This document shows, piece after piece, positions 50,620 to 59,420 of a DNA stretch of 64,000 nucleotides. How positions within the stretch are numbered: position 1 is the first letter of the stretch; every line of letters begins with the position of its first letter. Source of the DNA: Azophilus sp965215035 (GTDB lineage: Bacteria > Pseudomonadota > Gammaproteobacteria > Pseudomonadales > Azotimanducaceae). The translations under genes and the position numbers were made by a program. Location of the stretch: the NCBI GenBank assembly GCA_965215035.1, contig OZ244040.1, positions 1,984,001-2,048,000 of the forward strand, read 5' to 3'. The notes under the pieces are model-generated. The model saw only the letters and a list, made by a program, of their open reading frames with translations. It searched no databases and had not been told where the DNA came from.

Positions 50620-51051
50620 GTGAATCAGGATGAGATAGCGGCACGCGTTGGGATTCTTGATCTGACCAGCAGGTTCGCGGAAGCTGCCGACAACAAGGAC
50701 GCCGAGGCGTACGCCGCGCTTTTTGCACCGGATGCGCGCTTCGAACCGGGCCCCATTCCAATGATGCAGGGCCGCGACGCCGTGCGCGAATTCATCCGCG
50801 GCCTGCCACCGGACGTGCCACGCACCTGGCATCAAATGACCAGTTCCCGCATAGATTATCTCGGCGAGGGCCGCGCGATGGGCTGTGTCTATTACCTTGC
50901 CCTGTCGGAGACCGGCATTGACCATTGGGGCCGGTACGAGGATGAATACCGCGAGGTCGATGGCCGGTGGCTGTTTCAGGTGCGCCTTTGCCGAATCGAG
51001 TCGTTCGCTCCCGGCAGCCTGATGGAGCAGATGTTGAAGAACTCGGAATAG
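50620..51051 (+). CDS. SnoaL-like (NTF2 fold) protein
   Basis: Starts with GTG at 50620 (VNQDEIAARVGILDLTSRFA), following GGAGC; upstream in-frame codons are not family-like. LTSRFAEAADNKDAEAYAALFAPDARFEPG is the standard SnoaL_4 N-terminus; GRDAVREFIRGL, WHQMTSSRIDYLGEGRA and EDEYREVDGRWLFQVR complete the fold. 143 residues. Between PhyH and two SDRs, it could catalyse isomerisation or dehydration of a hydroxylated intermediate. Confidence 0.85.
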   Translation: MNQDEIAARVGILDLTSRFAEAADNKDAEAYAALFAPDARFEPGPIPMMQGRDAVREFIRGLPPDVPRTWHQMTSSRIDYLGEGRAMGCVYYLALSETGIDHWGRYEDEYREVDGRWLFQVRLCRIESFAPGSLMEQMLKNSE

Positions 51052-51059
51052 GTTGCGCA

Positions 51060-51926
51060 GTGGGCGCGTCTCGACAGCTTGACGGCAAGGTTGCCATCGC
51101 AACCGGCGGCGCCGCGGGGCTCGGCCGGTCGATCTGCGATGCATTCGTCGAGGCCGGCGCGGCCATCGTCATCGCCGACCTGGACGAGGCCGCGGGCTCC
51201 CGTGCATCGCTGGACCTGGGCGACCAGGCGAGGTTTCAGCGAACCGACGTCACCAGCGAAGGCGATCTGAAAAGCTGTATCGATGCTTGTCTTGACAGCT
51301 TCGGCCGTCTTGACTGCCTGGTCAACAACGCGGGTGTCGTCGGCCCTTGGGGGCCGATCACCGAAATCGACGCCGATGGGGTGGAACAGATGTTCCGCGT
51401 CAACGTGTTCGGTCCGCTGATCGGCATCAAGCATGCCGCGCCCGTGCTCACTGCCTCCGGCGGCGGCAGCATCATCAACATTTCCGGCACGGCGGGGGAG
51501 AGCGTGCGCGGGTCGGCTCTGCAGATCGGCTACAACCTGTCCAAGGCGGCGGTGAATCAACTGACCCGGTGTTCGGCCTATGAATTGGGCCCGAGCAACA
51601 TTCGCGTAAACGCCATTGCCCCCGGGTTCATGGCCGCGCCGGTTCTCCCCAAGAAATTCGGCCTGTCCGACGAACAGACGGAGGCGGCGTTGCCCGGCTT
51701 GAGAGCGTTCTTCAAGACGCTGCAGCCGTTGTCGGTGACTGGAGAACCGGAGGACATTGCCAAGATGGCGGTTTTTCTCGCCAGCGATGACTCCCGCTTC
51801 GTTACCGGGCAGATCCACACCGTGGACGGGGGCATGATGCTGGACTTTGCCGGTCTGTCGACGGATGAATGGTTGGCCGGCATCAGCCGGGCACTCGGCG
51901 TCGATTCCGATACACCGCCACCCTGA
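51060..51926 (+). CDS. short-chain dehydrogenase/reductase
   Basis: A 288-residue SDR from a GTG start at 51060, eight bases after the SnoaL-like stop. TGGAAGLGRS at about residues 16-25, acidic IADLDEA after strand two (NAD preference), NNAGVVGPWGP, catalytic Ser in NISGTAG, and YNLSKAAVNQLTR. The C-terminus FVTGQIHTVDGG is normal but continues about 30 residues longer than usual. Ninth gene of the operon. Confidence 0.93.
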   Translation: MGASRQLDGKVAIATGGAAGLGRSICDAFVEAGAAIVIADLDEAAGSRASLDLGDQARFQRTDVTSEGDLKSCIDACLDSFGRLDCLVNNAGVVGPWGPITEIDADGVEQMFRVNVFGPLIGIKHAAPVLTASGGGSIINISGTAGESVRGSALQIGYNLSKAAVNQLTRCSAYELGPSNIRVNAIAPGFMAAPVLPKKFGLSDEQTEAALPGLRAFFKTLQPLSVTGEPEDIAKMAVFLASDDSRFVTGQIHTVDGGMMLDFAGLSTDEWLAGISRALGVDSDTPPP

Positions 51927-51940
51927 ATCGGGCGCGGTCA

Positions 51941-52714
51941 ATGGCAAACCAGTTCAACAGTGCGCTCGACCTTGCCGGGCACACCGCATTGATTACCGGA
52001 GGCGGAACCGGCGTCGGTTTCGGTATCGCGAGCGTTCTGCATGCCTGTGGCGCCAGGGTCGTGCTGGTCGGGCGCAGCGAGGTGCATGCAAGGTCCGCCG
52101 CCGAACTCGGAGACCGTGCCGGTGCGCTTTCGGCCGACATCTCGGTGGAAAGCGACTGCGATCGCGTCGTGCGGGAAACCAGGGCCCGCTGGGGCGAACC
52201 CGACATCCTGGTCAATTGCGCCGCGGCCAAACCGGTGAGCTTCGACGGTGCGCTGAACCAGCGCATGGAGGACTGGCAGCGCGCCATGGATGTGAGTCTG
52301 CGCGGCACCTACCAGATGTGCCGGGCGGCGGGCGCCCTGATGGTCGAGAATGGCCGGGGCTCGATCGTCAACATTTCGTCGATCGGAGGATTCCGGCCGC
52401 TGGGCGCCGACATGGCCTACACGACGTCCAAGGCGGGCATTCACATGATCACCAGGAACCTGGCCTGCCAATGGGGTCCACGGGGCGTACGGGTGAACTG
52501 CGTGGTCGTGGGACACATCGAGGCGGGCATGACGGTGGACGAGGAACTGCTGAAAGACGCGCCGGACTTCGCCGCCATGCTGGGCCCGGTCCCGCTCCGG
52601 CGCCCGGGCACACCGGAGGAGATCGGCTGGCCGGTGGCGTTTCTGGCTTCGGAACGCGCCAGTTACGTCAACGGCGCGATCCTGGTGGTCGACGGTGGTC
52701 AACTGGCGTTGTGA
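51941..52714 (+). CDS. short-chain dehydrogenase/reductase
   Basis: A 257-residue SDR starting at ATG 51941 (MANQFNSALDLAGHTALITG). TGGGTGVGFG cofactor motif, VGRSE after strand two (possible NADP preference), NCAAAKP where NNAG is usual, Ser in NISSIGGF, and YTTSKAGIHMITR. It is close to the SDR at 34476 (both have a (C/Y)CA motif and end DGGxLAL). The last gene of the operon, converging on receptor 2. Same relative position as its paralogue next to receptor 1. Confidence 0.93.
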   Translation: MANQFNSALDLAGHTALITGGGTGVGFGIASVLHACGARVVLVGRSEVHARSAAELGDRAGALSADISVESDCDRVVRETRARWGEPDILVNCAAAKPVSFDGALNQRMEDWQRAMDVSLRGTYQMCRAAGALMVENGRGSIVNISSIGGFRPLGADMAYTTSKAGIHMITRNLACQWGPRGVRVNCVVVGHIEAGMTVDEELLKDAPDFAAMLGPVPLRRPGTPEEIGWPVAFLASERASYVNGAILVVDGGQLAL

Positions 52715-52886
52715 CGGCCGCGCCCGATCGATACCTGTGTTGTTGCCTCTCCATCAGGCCGTGAAGACCGGTCAGTGCGGAGGTGATCAGAATTGGCATC
52801 GTCAAATACCCGGACATTACGCCAAATTTTGTCGACAAAATCCCAATCCGTCACTTCATCGCCACACTGCACCTGTTCGACACGGT

Positions 52887-54971
52887 CTAGAACTTATATG
52901 CACAACGGATGCCCAGCTCTCTTGGCGGCAAGACAGTCGGGAGATTGTTCGTGAAGATCGCAGTCTTGTCATGGTCAGTGACGTTTTTTCCATAAAGAAA
53001 GACATCCCAGGATTCACTTTCAACGCCTATCCGCAACCCGAGAATCTTGTGTGCGTCTGAAAACACGCTTCTGCCGGAAAGATCCTCCTGTTTATCCCGA
53101 TAGTAAAAGTTGGCGTTGGCGACAAAGTGCCAATGCGCCGAAATCGGAGTGGTGTAGTTCACGTTCAGGTTTCCCGATATTTCGGGAATTGCCGGTAACT
53201 TGGAACCTTCGTCAATATTGGGATTGACTGCCGTAATCGCCGCATCGAACACCTCTGCCCATTCAGGATCAGTGAAATTACCGTTGATGGTTAGACTTAG
53301 TCCTTCAATAGGGGTTTGGTATGAAAGCCCGAAATCAATGCCAACGATCTCGACGTTACCCACGTTGGTTTGCACACCGACGCCTGTGGGCAGTCCAACA
53401 ACCCACTGCGCGTCCTGCCAATCGGAATAAAACACGGACGCCTCCAGAAAGACTGTCCCGTCAAGTAGCGTTGACTTCAAGCCTAATTCATATGTCCAGA
53501 CGATATCCTCTTTAACCAAGTCCGTTCCAAAAATCCCCGCAAATTCTGCAGAAGCAACAGGGCCAGCGTAATTCACTCTTCCAGGTCGATAGCCCTTTGC
53601 GATATTTGTATACAACATAAATTCGTTTGACGGCCTGAATGTAACGTTGAACCGGGGATTGACGGTTTGAAATGTCTCGGAACGCTCCTCGAAAGTCTGA
53701 AAGGACGGAATGAAGGGCAGTAGCCCTACCTGTGTCACATCGCTTGTGAAATCTCGATCCTCCTCGGAGTAACGCACGCCTGCCGTCATCTCCCACCGTC
53801 CGTCTGTGGACTCGTAGGTCATTTCACCGAACACGGCCCACTCCTGGGTATCAGTGGTGCCGAAATCTTTCGTCTCGAAGAGGCCAAACACATCAAACAC
53901 CAATGGCCCTTCTTGATCCGACTCTCTATAGAAGACGCCGCCGATCCAGCGCCATTGACTGTCACTGGACGACAGCAATCGAATCTCTGTTGTCGTTGTG
54001 TCAACCGTCCAGGGGGTTTCGGCAAAGAAAAACGAGCTTGAAAACCTCTGTAGCTGTTCCCATTCACCATAGGCTACCGAAGCTTCGAGAGAAACACCCG
54101 TAATATCGTAATCAAAAGCAAAGTTGTAGATTGTCTGCTCGGTTTCGAAAAGGGCCAAACTCGATGAAGCGGTCCGGTCCTTCGCGGGCGGATCCACGAT
54201 ATAGCCACCCGGCTCCTTGTCCTCGGAGTACCAGTACGAAAACCTGGCAGCCAGCCTTTCATTGTTGGCGGGGGTGTATGTGACCTTCGCCCTTGCGTGT
54301 TTGTGCTTAAAACCATTGGAGTCGTCTTCAAGAGGACGGTCGATGAATCCGCCGGGTTCGCGATAGCTGCCGACAATCCGGGCCGCCAACTCATTTTCAA
54401 TCAGGGGAAGATTCATGGCGAAGTCGCCACTGAAACTGTTTTCACCATCTTCGTAGGTGGATCCGGTTGCCTGCAATTTGCCGCCGAAACCCGAAGTGGA
54501 ATCCGGCTCGCCAGTCAACAACCTGACCATTCCACCCATAGCGCTAGCTCCCCAGAGCGTGCCTTGCGGCCCACGTGCAACCTCAACGCGCTCAAGGTCG
54601 AAGAGATTCGGAGACGGAGCCAGCCCCAAGCCCGGACTGCCATAGGCGAAATCGTCGATATAGTATGACGTTGTGGGATCGCCCCCACTCCCCGCCCCGA
54701 GGCCTCGAATCGTCATGTTGCTGTTTGCGACAGAGAATGACTGTGCGAACGTTGCACCGGGGATTTGTCGGCCAACGCTCTGAAAGTCAACGACCCCTGA
54801 TGCTTCCAGCGAATCGCCAGACAACGCCGTGATCGGTATCGGCACATCGGAAAGATCCTGTTCGCGCTTCTGCGCTGTTACAACGATCTCCTCTAGTACT
54901 TCCTCTGCAGCAGCACTCGCTGTAGGTAGCACCAATGTCAATGCGATTGCGTATTCAATGGCTCTCATCAT
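52887..54971 (-). CDS. TonB-dependent outer-membrane receptor 2
   Basis: A 694-residue receptor. Signal MMRAIEYAIALTLVLPTASAAA, TonB box-like LEEIVVTAQKREQDLSDVPI, plug motifs VGRQIPGATFAQSF, MTIRGLGAGSGGDPTTSYYI, LERVEVARGPQGTLWGASAM and GGMVRLLTGEPD, and the barrel ending RCAYKF. Strongly similar to receptor 1 along its length (both have SGGDPTT, GGFIDRP, DTQEW and SEEDRDF blocks). It lies at the end of the ten-gene operon in convergent order. The promoter is in 54972-55080, directly against IS copy 3, which may affect its expression. Confidence 0.95.
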   Translation of the reverse strand: MMRAIEYAIALTLVLPTASAAAEEVLEEIVVTAQKREQDLSDVPIPITALSGDSLEASGVVDFQSVGRQIPGATFAQSFSVANSNMTIRGLGAGSGGDPTTSYYIDDFAYGSPGLGLAPSPNLFDLERVEVARGPQGTLWGASAMGGMVRLLTGEPDSTSGFGGKLQATGSTYEDGENSFSGDFAMNLPLIENELAARIVGSYREPGGFIDRPLEDDSNGFKHKHARAKVTYTPANNERLAARFSYWYSEDKEPGGYIVDPPAKDRTASSSLALFETEQTIYNFAFDYDITGVSLEASVAYGEWEQLQRFSSSFFFAETPWTVDTTTTEIRLLSSSDSQWRWIGGVFYRESDQEGPLVFDVFGLFETKDFGTTDTQEWAVFGEMTYESTDGRWEMTAGVRYSEEDRDFTSDVTQVGLLPFIPSFQTFEERSETFQTVNPRFNVTFRPSNEFMLYTNIAKGYRPGRVNYAGPVASAEFAGIFGTDLVKEDIVWTYELGLKSTLLDGTVFLEASVFYSDWQDAQWVVGLPTGVGVQTNVGNVEIVGIDFGLSYQTPIEGLSLTINGNFTDPEWAEVFDAAITAVNPNIDEGSKLPAIPEISGNLNVNYTTPISAHWHFVANANFYYRDKQEDLSGRSVFSDAHKILGLRIGVESESWDVFLYGKNVTDHDKTAIFTNNLPTVLPPRELGIRCAYKF

Positions 54972-55080
54972 TCCCCCTCATGCAGTGTCTATAGGATCCT
55001 TCTCCGAAAAGAACTACCCGTTCCAGCCCGAAAGTTGCCGCAAATCAACAGGCAAGGCGCATATTGCATACCTAATTTCT

Positions 55081-56505
55081 GGCTCTGTTGAATTCCGTGT
55101 GGGTTAGGTGGCATGCGGGTTGAGCTTGGAAAAGTCGAGTTTTCCGGCGATGAGGAAGAAAACGGTGCGGATCGTCTCGAACCGGCCGTAGCCGCGAGCC
55201 TTGCGCTTGGCGGACTGGAACAGGCCGTTGAGCGCCTCGATGAAGCCGTTGGTCCGCCGGGTGCGCGCCCAGGCGGCGATGCCGTCGATGTGCCGCCGGA
55301 TCATCTTCGCGACCGCCTTCATGGGCTCGACCCTCGAGCGGTTCACGTTCGTGCACCACTGGTGGAGCATCCGCCGCACGACATTGATCTGCTTTCGGTT
55401 GAGGATCTCCCGGAGTTGCTCCCGGTACAGCCAGGCCCGCGCGGTACGTTTCCCCGCGACCTGCGCGACGAGCGCGTCGAGGTCGGCGCGCTGCCGCGGG
55501 CCGAGGCCGGCGGGATTCTTGAGCAGGGTCCACCGCAGGCCCTTGAGGTCGGGGTCGAGGCGCTGCTCGACGCGCCGGGTCTCGTCGAGCGCCCTCGATG
55601 CGTGGGCGACGACGTGGAACTTGTCGAAGGTGACCTGGGCGTTGGGCAGGTGCTCCGCGGCGCCCTTGATGAACGCCGGCGACATGTCGATGGACACCGA
55701 CCCGACCGCCTCCGGGTCGCCGCCGCGGGCGGCGAGTTCCTCCGCGAATTCCCCGACGACCCCGGCGCCTCGCCCCTCGCCGACGAACACCACGCGCCGC
55801 GCCGCGGCGTCCGCCACGGCGGTGACGTAGTCGTGCCCGCGGGCGCGCGAGGTCTCGTCGATGGCGACCTCGCGGACCGCCGAGAGGTCGGCGCCCTCAA
55901 GGGCGAGGCCCACGTAGCGCCCGCACATGGCCTGGACGCGGTGCTGCGACAGTCCGGCCAGCCGCGCCGCTGCCGCGAACGGCATCTCCCGGCACAGGGC
56001 CACGACCAGCGCCTCGAAGAGCAGCGTGAAGCCGGAGCACCGGCCCGCCCAGGGCGGCTCCACCAGCGCCACGCGCCCATCCGGCAACCGAACGCGGGGC
56101 ACTCGCGCCTCGAGCTCGCACTCGTGCTGGAAGAAGTTGAGGTGGCGGTAGCGCTTCGTGCGGGTGTCGTGCACGGGGTGCTCGCCGCCGTCCCCCGCCG
56201 CGAAGCGGGCGCCCCGGCGGAAGTCGATGCGCACCGTCAGCCGGCGCGCGCGCTCGTCGAAGTGAAGGCCGTCGACAAACCAGGGTTCGGACAGGCCGAG
56301 GGCGGCGGTGAAGAGTTGGTGGTCCATGGGGCGCTCCCTGTGGTTGATCAAGGCCGAATGCGGCATTGTGCCTCATTCGGCCCGACCCCAGGGTGTTCGC
56401 CGGGTTGTGCGCGTCAAGGGTTCGCTTCGCCGGGCTGGCGCCCGCCCTTGACCCGCACAACCCGGCCACGCGGACCCGATTACCCACCCGAATTTCAAAA
56501 GAGGC
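55081..56505 (-). mobile_element. ISL3-family insertion sequence, copy 3
   Basis: A 1425-bp copy in the opposite orientation to copies 1 and 2. It is flanked by a perfect 8-bp repeat TAATTTCT (55073-55080 and 56506-56513). The right flank is the receptor-3 start region; the left flank beyond the 8-mer is the promoter side of receptor 2. The reverse complement of the 8-mer (AGAAATTA) also follows IS copy 1. Copies 1 and 3 thus bound the segment that appears to have been inverted. Confidence 0.96.
55104..56327 (-). CDS. ISL3-family transposase (intact)
   Basis: The same 407-residue DDE transposase as in IS copy 1, starting at ATG 56327, with no difference seen in the protein. Together with the gene at 37926 it gives the genome at least two functional sources of transposase. 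A 514-codon open frame on its opposite strand is composition noise. Confidence 0.96.
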   Translation of the reverse strand: MDHQLFTAALGLSEPWFVDGLHFDERARRLTVRIDFRRGARFAAGDGGEHPVHDTRTKRYRHLNFFQHECELEARVPRVRLPDGRVALVEPPWAGRCSGFTLLFEALVVALCREMPFAAAARLAGLSQHRVQAMCGRYVGLALEGADLSAVREVAIDETSRARGHDYVTAVADAAARRVVFVGEGRGAGVVGEFAEELAARGGDPEAVGSVSIDMSPAFIKGAAEHLPNAQVTFDKFHVVAHASRALDETRRVEQRLDPDLKGLRWTLLKNPAGLGPRQRADLDALVAQVAGKRTARAWLYREQLREILNRKQINVVRRMLHQWCTNVNRSRVEPMKAVAKMIRRHIDGIAAWARTRRTNGFIEALNGLFQSAKRKARGYGRFETIRTVFFLIAGKLDFSKLNPHAT

Positions 56506-56590
56506 TAATTTCTTCTATCTCTGCACCGTTTACGAAACCACTTGCTGACAGGCAGAAGATAAAAATCCAGATTTTCAATGCATTACTCAT
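56506..56590 (-). pseudogene. TonB-dependent receptor 3, 5' end (signal peptide)
   Basis: ATG 56590 behind GAGGAGTGTCT opens a frame MSNALKIWIFIFCLSASGF, then VNGAEIEEI, that runs to the edge of IS copy 3. It is a signal peptide followed by the EIEEI that normally precedes IVVTAQ in these receptors. The continuation IIVTAQMREQ is found at 39174, next to IS copy 1. Joining both restores the codons GAA GAA ATT ATC GTT and a single 8-bp target. The upstream AT-rich stretch (56591-56760) holds its former promoter and no other gene. Confidence 0.88.
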
Positions 56591-56770
56591 AGACACTCCT
56601 CATGAAAATAGAGTTCACACAGTTTTCCGTTGTTTGAGTCCGTTATTTTCCCTCTAAAATAGTCAATCCCCCCCAAATGTGGTTCTTTTCGCCCACTCGC
56701 CCGAGGATAGTATCGACATGTCTACATCGACAATCTGCACCCCGCCTAAGGTGCCTCTGATCCAGTTCCG

Positions 56771-57208
56771 TCAACTCACCGGAAGCGGATTGGCAACTGC
56801 GAGTTTCGGGAAGCGGGAGAAGTCGCGATCAGCGGACCAGAGCACTCTCACGCCGTGATACAGGCAGAGCGCGGCGATCCGGGCGTCGTGTACGACCGCG
56901 CCTTGCAGGTGCGCGGGTCGGGCGATTCGCTCAAAGGCATCCAAGTAGCCTTCGCCTTCGGCCAGGAATCCGCCGCTGAGGCTGTTGAGGAGCCGTCCCA
57001 CGGCATCCAGGGCCAAGTCCATCGGTGTGGGGTCCGTGAAGATCCGCGGGTTCGAGACGACCGCCAGAAATTCGTGAACGCATGGCCAGGGAACCGCCAC
57101 GGGTTCCGGGCCGCCCACCGCGTCGGCAATCACCTGCCGGGCACGCCCATGGAAGGGCATTTCCGGACGATGGGCGTAAACCAACAAGTTGGTGTCGATG
57201 GCGATCAT
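56771..57208 (-). CDS. vapC: PIN-domain toxin (VapC-type)
   Basis: A 145-residue PIN-domain ribonuclease. MIAIDTNLLVYAHRPE has the first acidic residue (Asp4), VPWPCVHEFLAVVSNPR the second (Glu), and VHDARIAALCLYHGVRVLWSADRDFSRFP the C-terminal acidic pair (Asp in HDARIAA and in ADRDF). This set forms the metal-dependent RNase site. Its start overlaps the antitoxin stop (ATGA), the standard toxin-antitoxin arrangement. It lies at the edge of the rearranged region, where stabilising modules are common. Confidence 0.93.
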   Translation of the reverse strand: MIAIDTNLLVYAHRPEMPFHGRARQVIADAVGGPEPVAVPWPCVHEFLAVVSNPRIFTDPTPMDLALDAVGRLLNSLSGGFLAEGEGYLDAFERIARPAHLQGAVVHDARIAALCLYHGVRVLWSADRDFSRFPKLAVANPLPVS

Positions 57209-57450
57209 GCGCCCCGCTCACGATAAATCTCATCCCGGAGCCGGCTCCACGGAGCGCCATGGAACTCCGGGGTGAGCCCGCTGCCGCCGTAGCTTGGAAA
57301 ATCCAGTTCCCGGTGAGCCGCCGTCCGGCGGGCCTTGAGACAGCGCTGCAGACCTTCCTCGACCAGCCGCCGTAGAGTGGAGCCCTCCTGCCGAGCCACG
57401 CGCCGAAGCTGATCGAGCAACTCGTCCGGAAGCTCAATGGTGGTTTTCAT
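57205..57450 (-). CDS. vapB: VapB-type ribbon-helix-helix antitoxin
   Basis: An 81-residue protein from ATG 57450. MKTTIELPDELLDQLRRVARQ and STLRRLVEEGLQR form the ribbon-helix-helix DNA-binding part (residues about 1-38); the rest (DFPSYGGSGLTPEF, then RLRDEIYRERG) would wrap the toxin. It neutralises the downstream PIN toxin and should repress their common promoter just upstream (57451-57520, AT-richer with GGTTTAACAATATC). Confidence 0.9.
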   Translation of the reverse strand: MKTTIELPDELLDQLRRVARQEGSTLRRLVEEGLQRCLKARRTAAHRELDFPSYGGSGLTPEFHGAPWSRLRDEIYRERGA

Positions 57451-57564
57451 ATGGGTTTCCCGTATTAGTGATATTGTTAAACCATATCGCGGTCTCCGGC
57501 GAGAGACAAGCATGCGTCTGCGTGTACCTCGATCGCACAGTTTGATTTGTCTGAAACTTGTCGG

Positions 57565-57633
57565 GACATCGAAACCTGCCCCAAGTGCGGCGGCAAGCTC
57601 AGGGCGATCGCTTGTATCGAGGATCCCGAATAA
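57565..57633 (+). pseudogene. IS91-family transposase mini-fragment
   Basis: Encodes DIETCPKCGGKLRAIACIE followed by DPE and a stop, the zinc-ribbon-like end of an IS91-type transposase, matching the fragment at 20137-20690 (IDIETCPMCGGKLRVIACIE). About 23 codons survive. It marks a second scar of the same type of element, immediately downstream of the esterase gene. Confidence 0.8.
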
Positions 57634-57639
57634 TCCAGG

Positions 57640-58560
57640 CTAGATCCTTTCGAGAAAGCGGCCGATCTCGACTATGGCCTCCCTCGCCTCGGGCAGAAAG
57701 GGCACCGCCATGTGCCAGACATGCCCCATGTGCCGCCATTGCTGAAACCTCAGGTCAACGCCGTCCGATTCAGCCTTGTCGGCAAATTCCCGAGCCCAGG
57801 GTGTATCGAAATCCTCACCCACCTGCAACAGCACCGGCGGCAAGGATGCCGCATCCCCGTACAGCGGTGAAACCGTCGGATCCAACGCATCGGAAGCCCG
57901 CACATATTGCTCCGCGACCGCCGTCTCCATCTCGTTGACCGCGTCTTTCGCCAGCACCCCCACTGGCATCCGGGTCATCGGCCCGATCAGGAACAGCGCG
58001 TCGGGCACGCGCCGGTCACTGTCTCGCAGACTGTACGCCACGCCCAGTGCTAGGCCGCCGCCGGCGGAATCCCCTCCGATAAACAGCCGTTGCACGGGCT
58101 GACCGCTGTCTGGACTTTGCTGCAACAGCAGTTCATAGGCTGCCAGTGCATCCTCCAACGCCGCGGGGTGCCGGTGCTGCGGTCCCATGCGGTAGTCGAT
58201 CGCCAGCACACCGCATCGGCTTTCCCGCGCTATCCACGCGATCATCGCACGGTGAGCATCGAGGTCGCCGCCCATGAGGTAGCCGCCGCCGTGCAGATAC
58301 AGAACGCGTCGGGAGTCGTCCGCCTCGGGTCCGGAAAACCATTCCGCCCGCGAGTTCGCGAATTCCAAGTGGCGAACGTCGATTTCGCCGGGCGCTTCGC
58401 CGAGAGGGGCGCTCAACCGGTAAGCGGCCCGGGCCAGTTCGATGTTCGGTGGCAGCTCCACCATCGCCCGATACATCAGCGTCAACGCCCCCTGGCTGGC
58501 CTTGACGACCAGGCCATGTTCCGCGGAAGGACTATCGTCTCCAAATATTGCCGGTTGCAC
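57640..58560 (-). CDS. alpha/beta hydrolase, hormone-sensitive-lipase type
   Basis: A 306-residue esterase. HGGGYLMGG at about residues 90-98 is the HGGG oxyanion motif, GGDSAGGGLALG at about 165 carries the nucleophilic Ser, DFDTPWAREFADKAES holds the Asp, and MGHVWHM near the end the His. All residues of the HSL family triad are present. It hydrolyses short- to medium-chain esters in the cytosol. Last gene of an operon with SDR, ATP-grasp and CocE genes; its end abuts an IS91 scar. Confidence 0.93.
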   Translation of the reverse strand: MQPAIFGDDSPSAEHGLVVKASQGALTLMYRAMVELPPNIELARAAYRLSAPLGEAPGEIDVRHLEFANSRAEWFSGPEADDSRRVLYLHGGGYLMGGDLDAHRAMIAWIARESRCGVLAIDYRMGPQHRHPAALEDALAAYELLLQQSPDSGQPVQRLFIGGDSAGGGLALGVAYSLRDSDRRVPDALFLIGPMTRMPVGVLAKDAVNEMETAVAEQYVRASDALDPTVSPLYGDAASLPPVLLQVGEDFDTPWAREFADKAESDGVDLRFQQWRHMGHVWHMAVPFLPEAREAIVEIGRFLERI

Positions 58561-58588
58561 CGCTCAGGCCCTCCTTTGCCATATGTGC

Positions 58589-59356
58589 CTAAATACCGAA
58601 CCCGCCGTTCACCTTCAGCACTTCGCCGGTGATGTAGCCGGCGAGATCACAGGCCAGGAATGCGAATGCCCAGCCAATGTCCTCCGGCTCACCAAGCCTG
58701 TCGAGAGGTATCATCTGCAGAAGGTCTTCTTCCCGTACCCGTTCGTTGTACTCCAGAGCGGCGTTTTTCAGAAAACCCGCGTTGACCGCGCCCGGCGCGA
58801 CGGCATTGACGCGGATGCCGAATTCTCCCCACTCAAGGGCGAGCTTTCTGGTCAGCGACACCAGTGCGGCCTTCGAGGCCGAATAGGCCGTTTCGCCTCC
58901 CTTCAGGGTGCGCAATCCGGTGATGGATGCGGTATTCAGAATCACACCGCTCCTGTTCGGCACCATGCACTTCCTCGCCACCGCGTGGCTCAACAGGTAG
59001 GGAGCGGCGAAGTTGACGTCAATGACCCGCCGCCAGTCGGGGTACCTGACTTTCAGGATGTCTTGCCCGGCATCGGGAACGCCGGCATTGTTGACGAGCA
59101 CATCGATGCGCTCGTGGGCGGCCATGACTGCATCGACGATGGCTGCCACGTTCTCCTCGACCGTGATGTCTCCCGATACCGTATGAATCTGCGGGCCGAT
59201 CGCGCGAACGGCGTTCGCCGCGATTTCATCGGTAAGGTCGTGAGCCACCACCGTTGCGCCGCAGGCATCGAAGACGCGGCAGATGCCCTCTCCGATACCG
59301 CCGCCACCACCGGTGATCAGGGCCACCTTCCCGGTCAGATCGATTGCGTTGTTCAT
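58589..59356 (-). CDS. short-chain dehydrogenase/reductase
   Basis: A 255-residue SDR from ATG 59356 behind AAGGGG. TGGGGGIGEG, VAHDLTDE (Asp after strand two, NAD preference), NNAGVPDAG, Ser in NTASITG, and YSASKAALVSLTRKLALEW carry all catalytic residues, with ITGEVLKVNGG at the end. Middle gene of the operon 57640-62737. Confidence 0.94.
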   Translation of the reverse strand: MNNAIDLTGKVALITGGGGGIGEGICRVFDACGATVVAHDLTDEIAANAVRAIGPQIHTVSGDITVEENVAAIVDAVMAAHERIDVLVNNAGVPDAGQDILKVRYPDWRRVIDVNFAAPYLLSHAVARKCMVPNRSGVILNTASITGLRTLKGGETAYSASKAALVSLTRKLALEWGEFGIRVNAVAPGAVNAGFLKNAALEYNERVREEDLLQMIPLDRLGEPEDIGWAFAFLACDLAGYITGEVLKVNGGFGI

Positions 59357-59420
59357 CCTGAAACCCCTTGTGTTGTGAGGCGATTTCCGCTCGGATGTAC
59401 CTGCAGACAGCTTCCCAACG

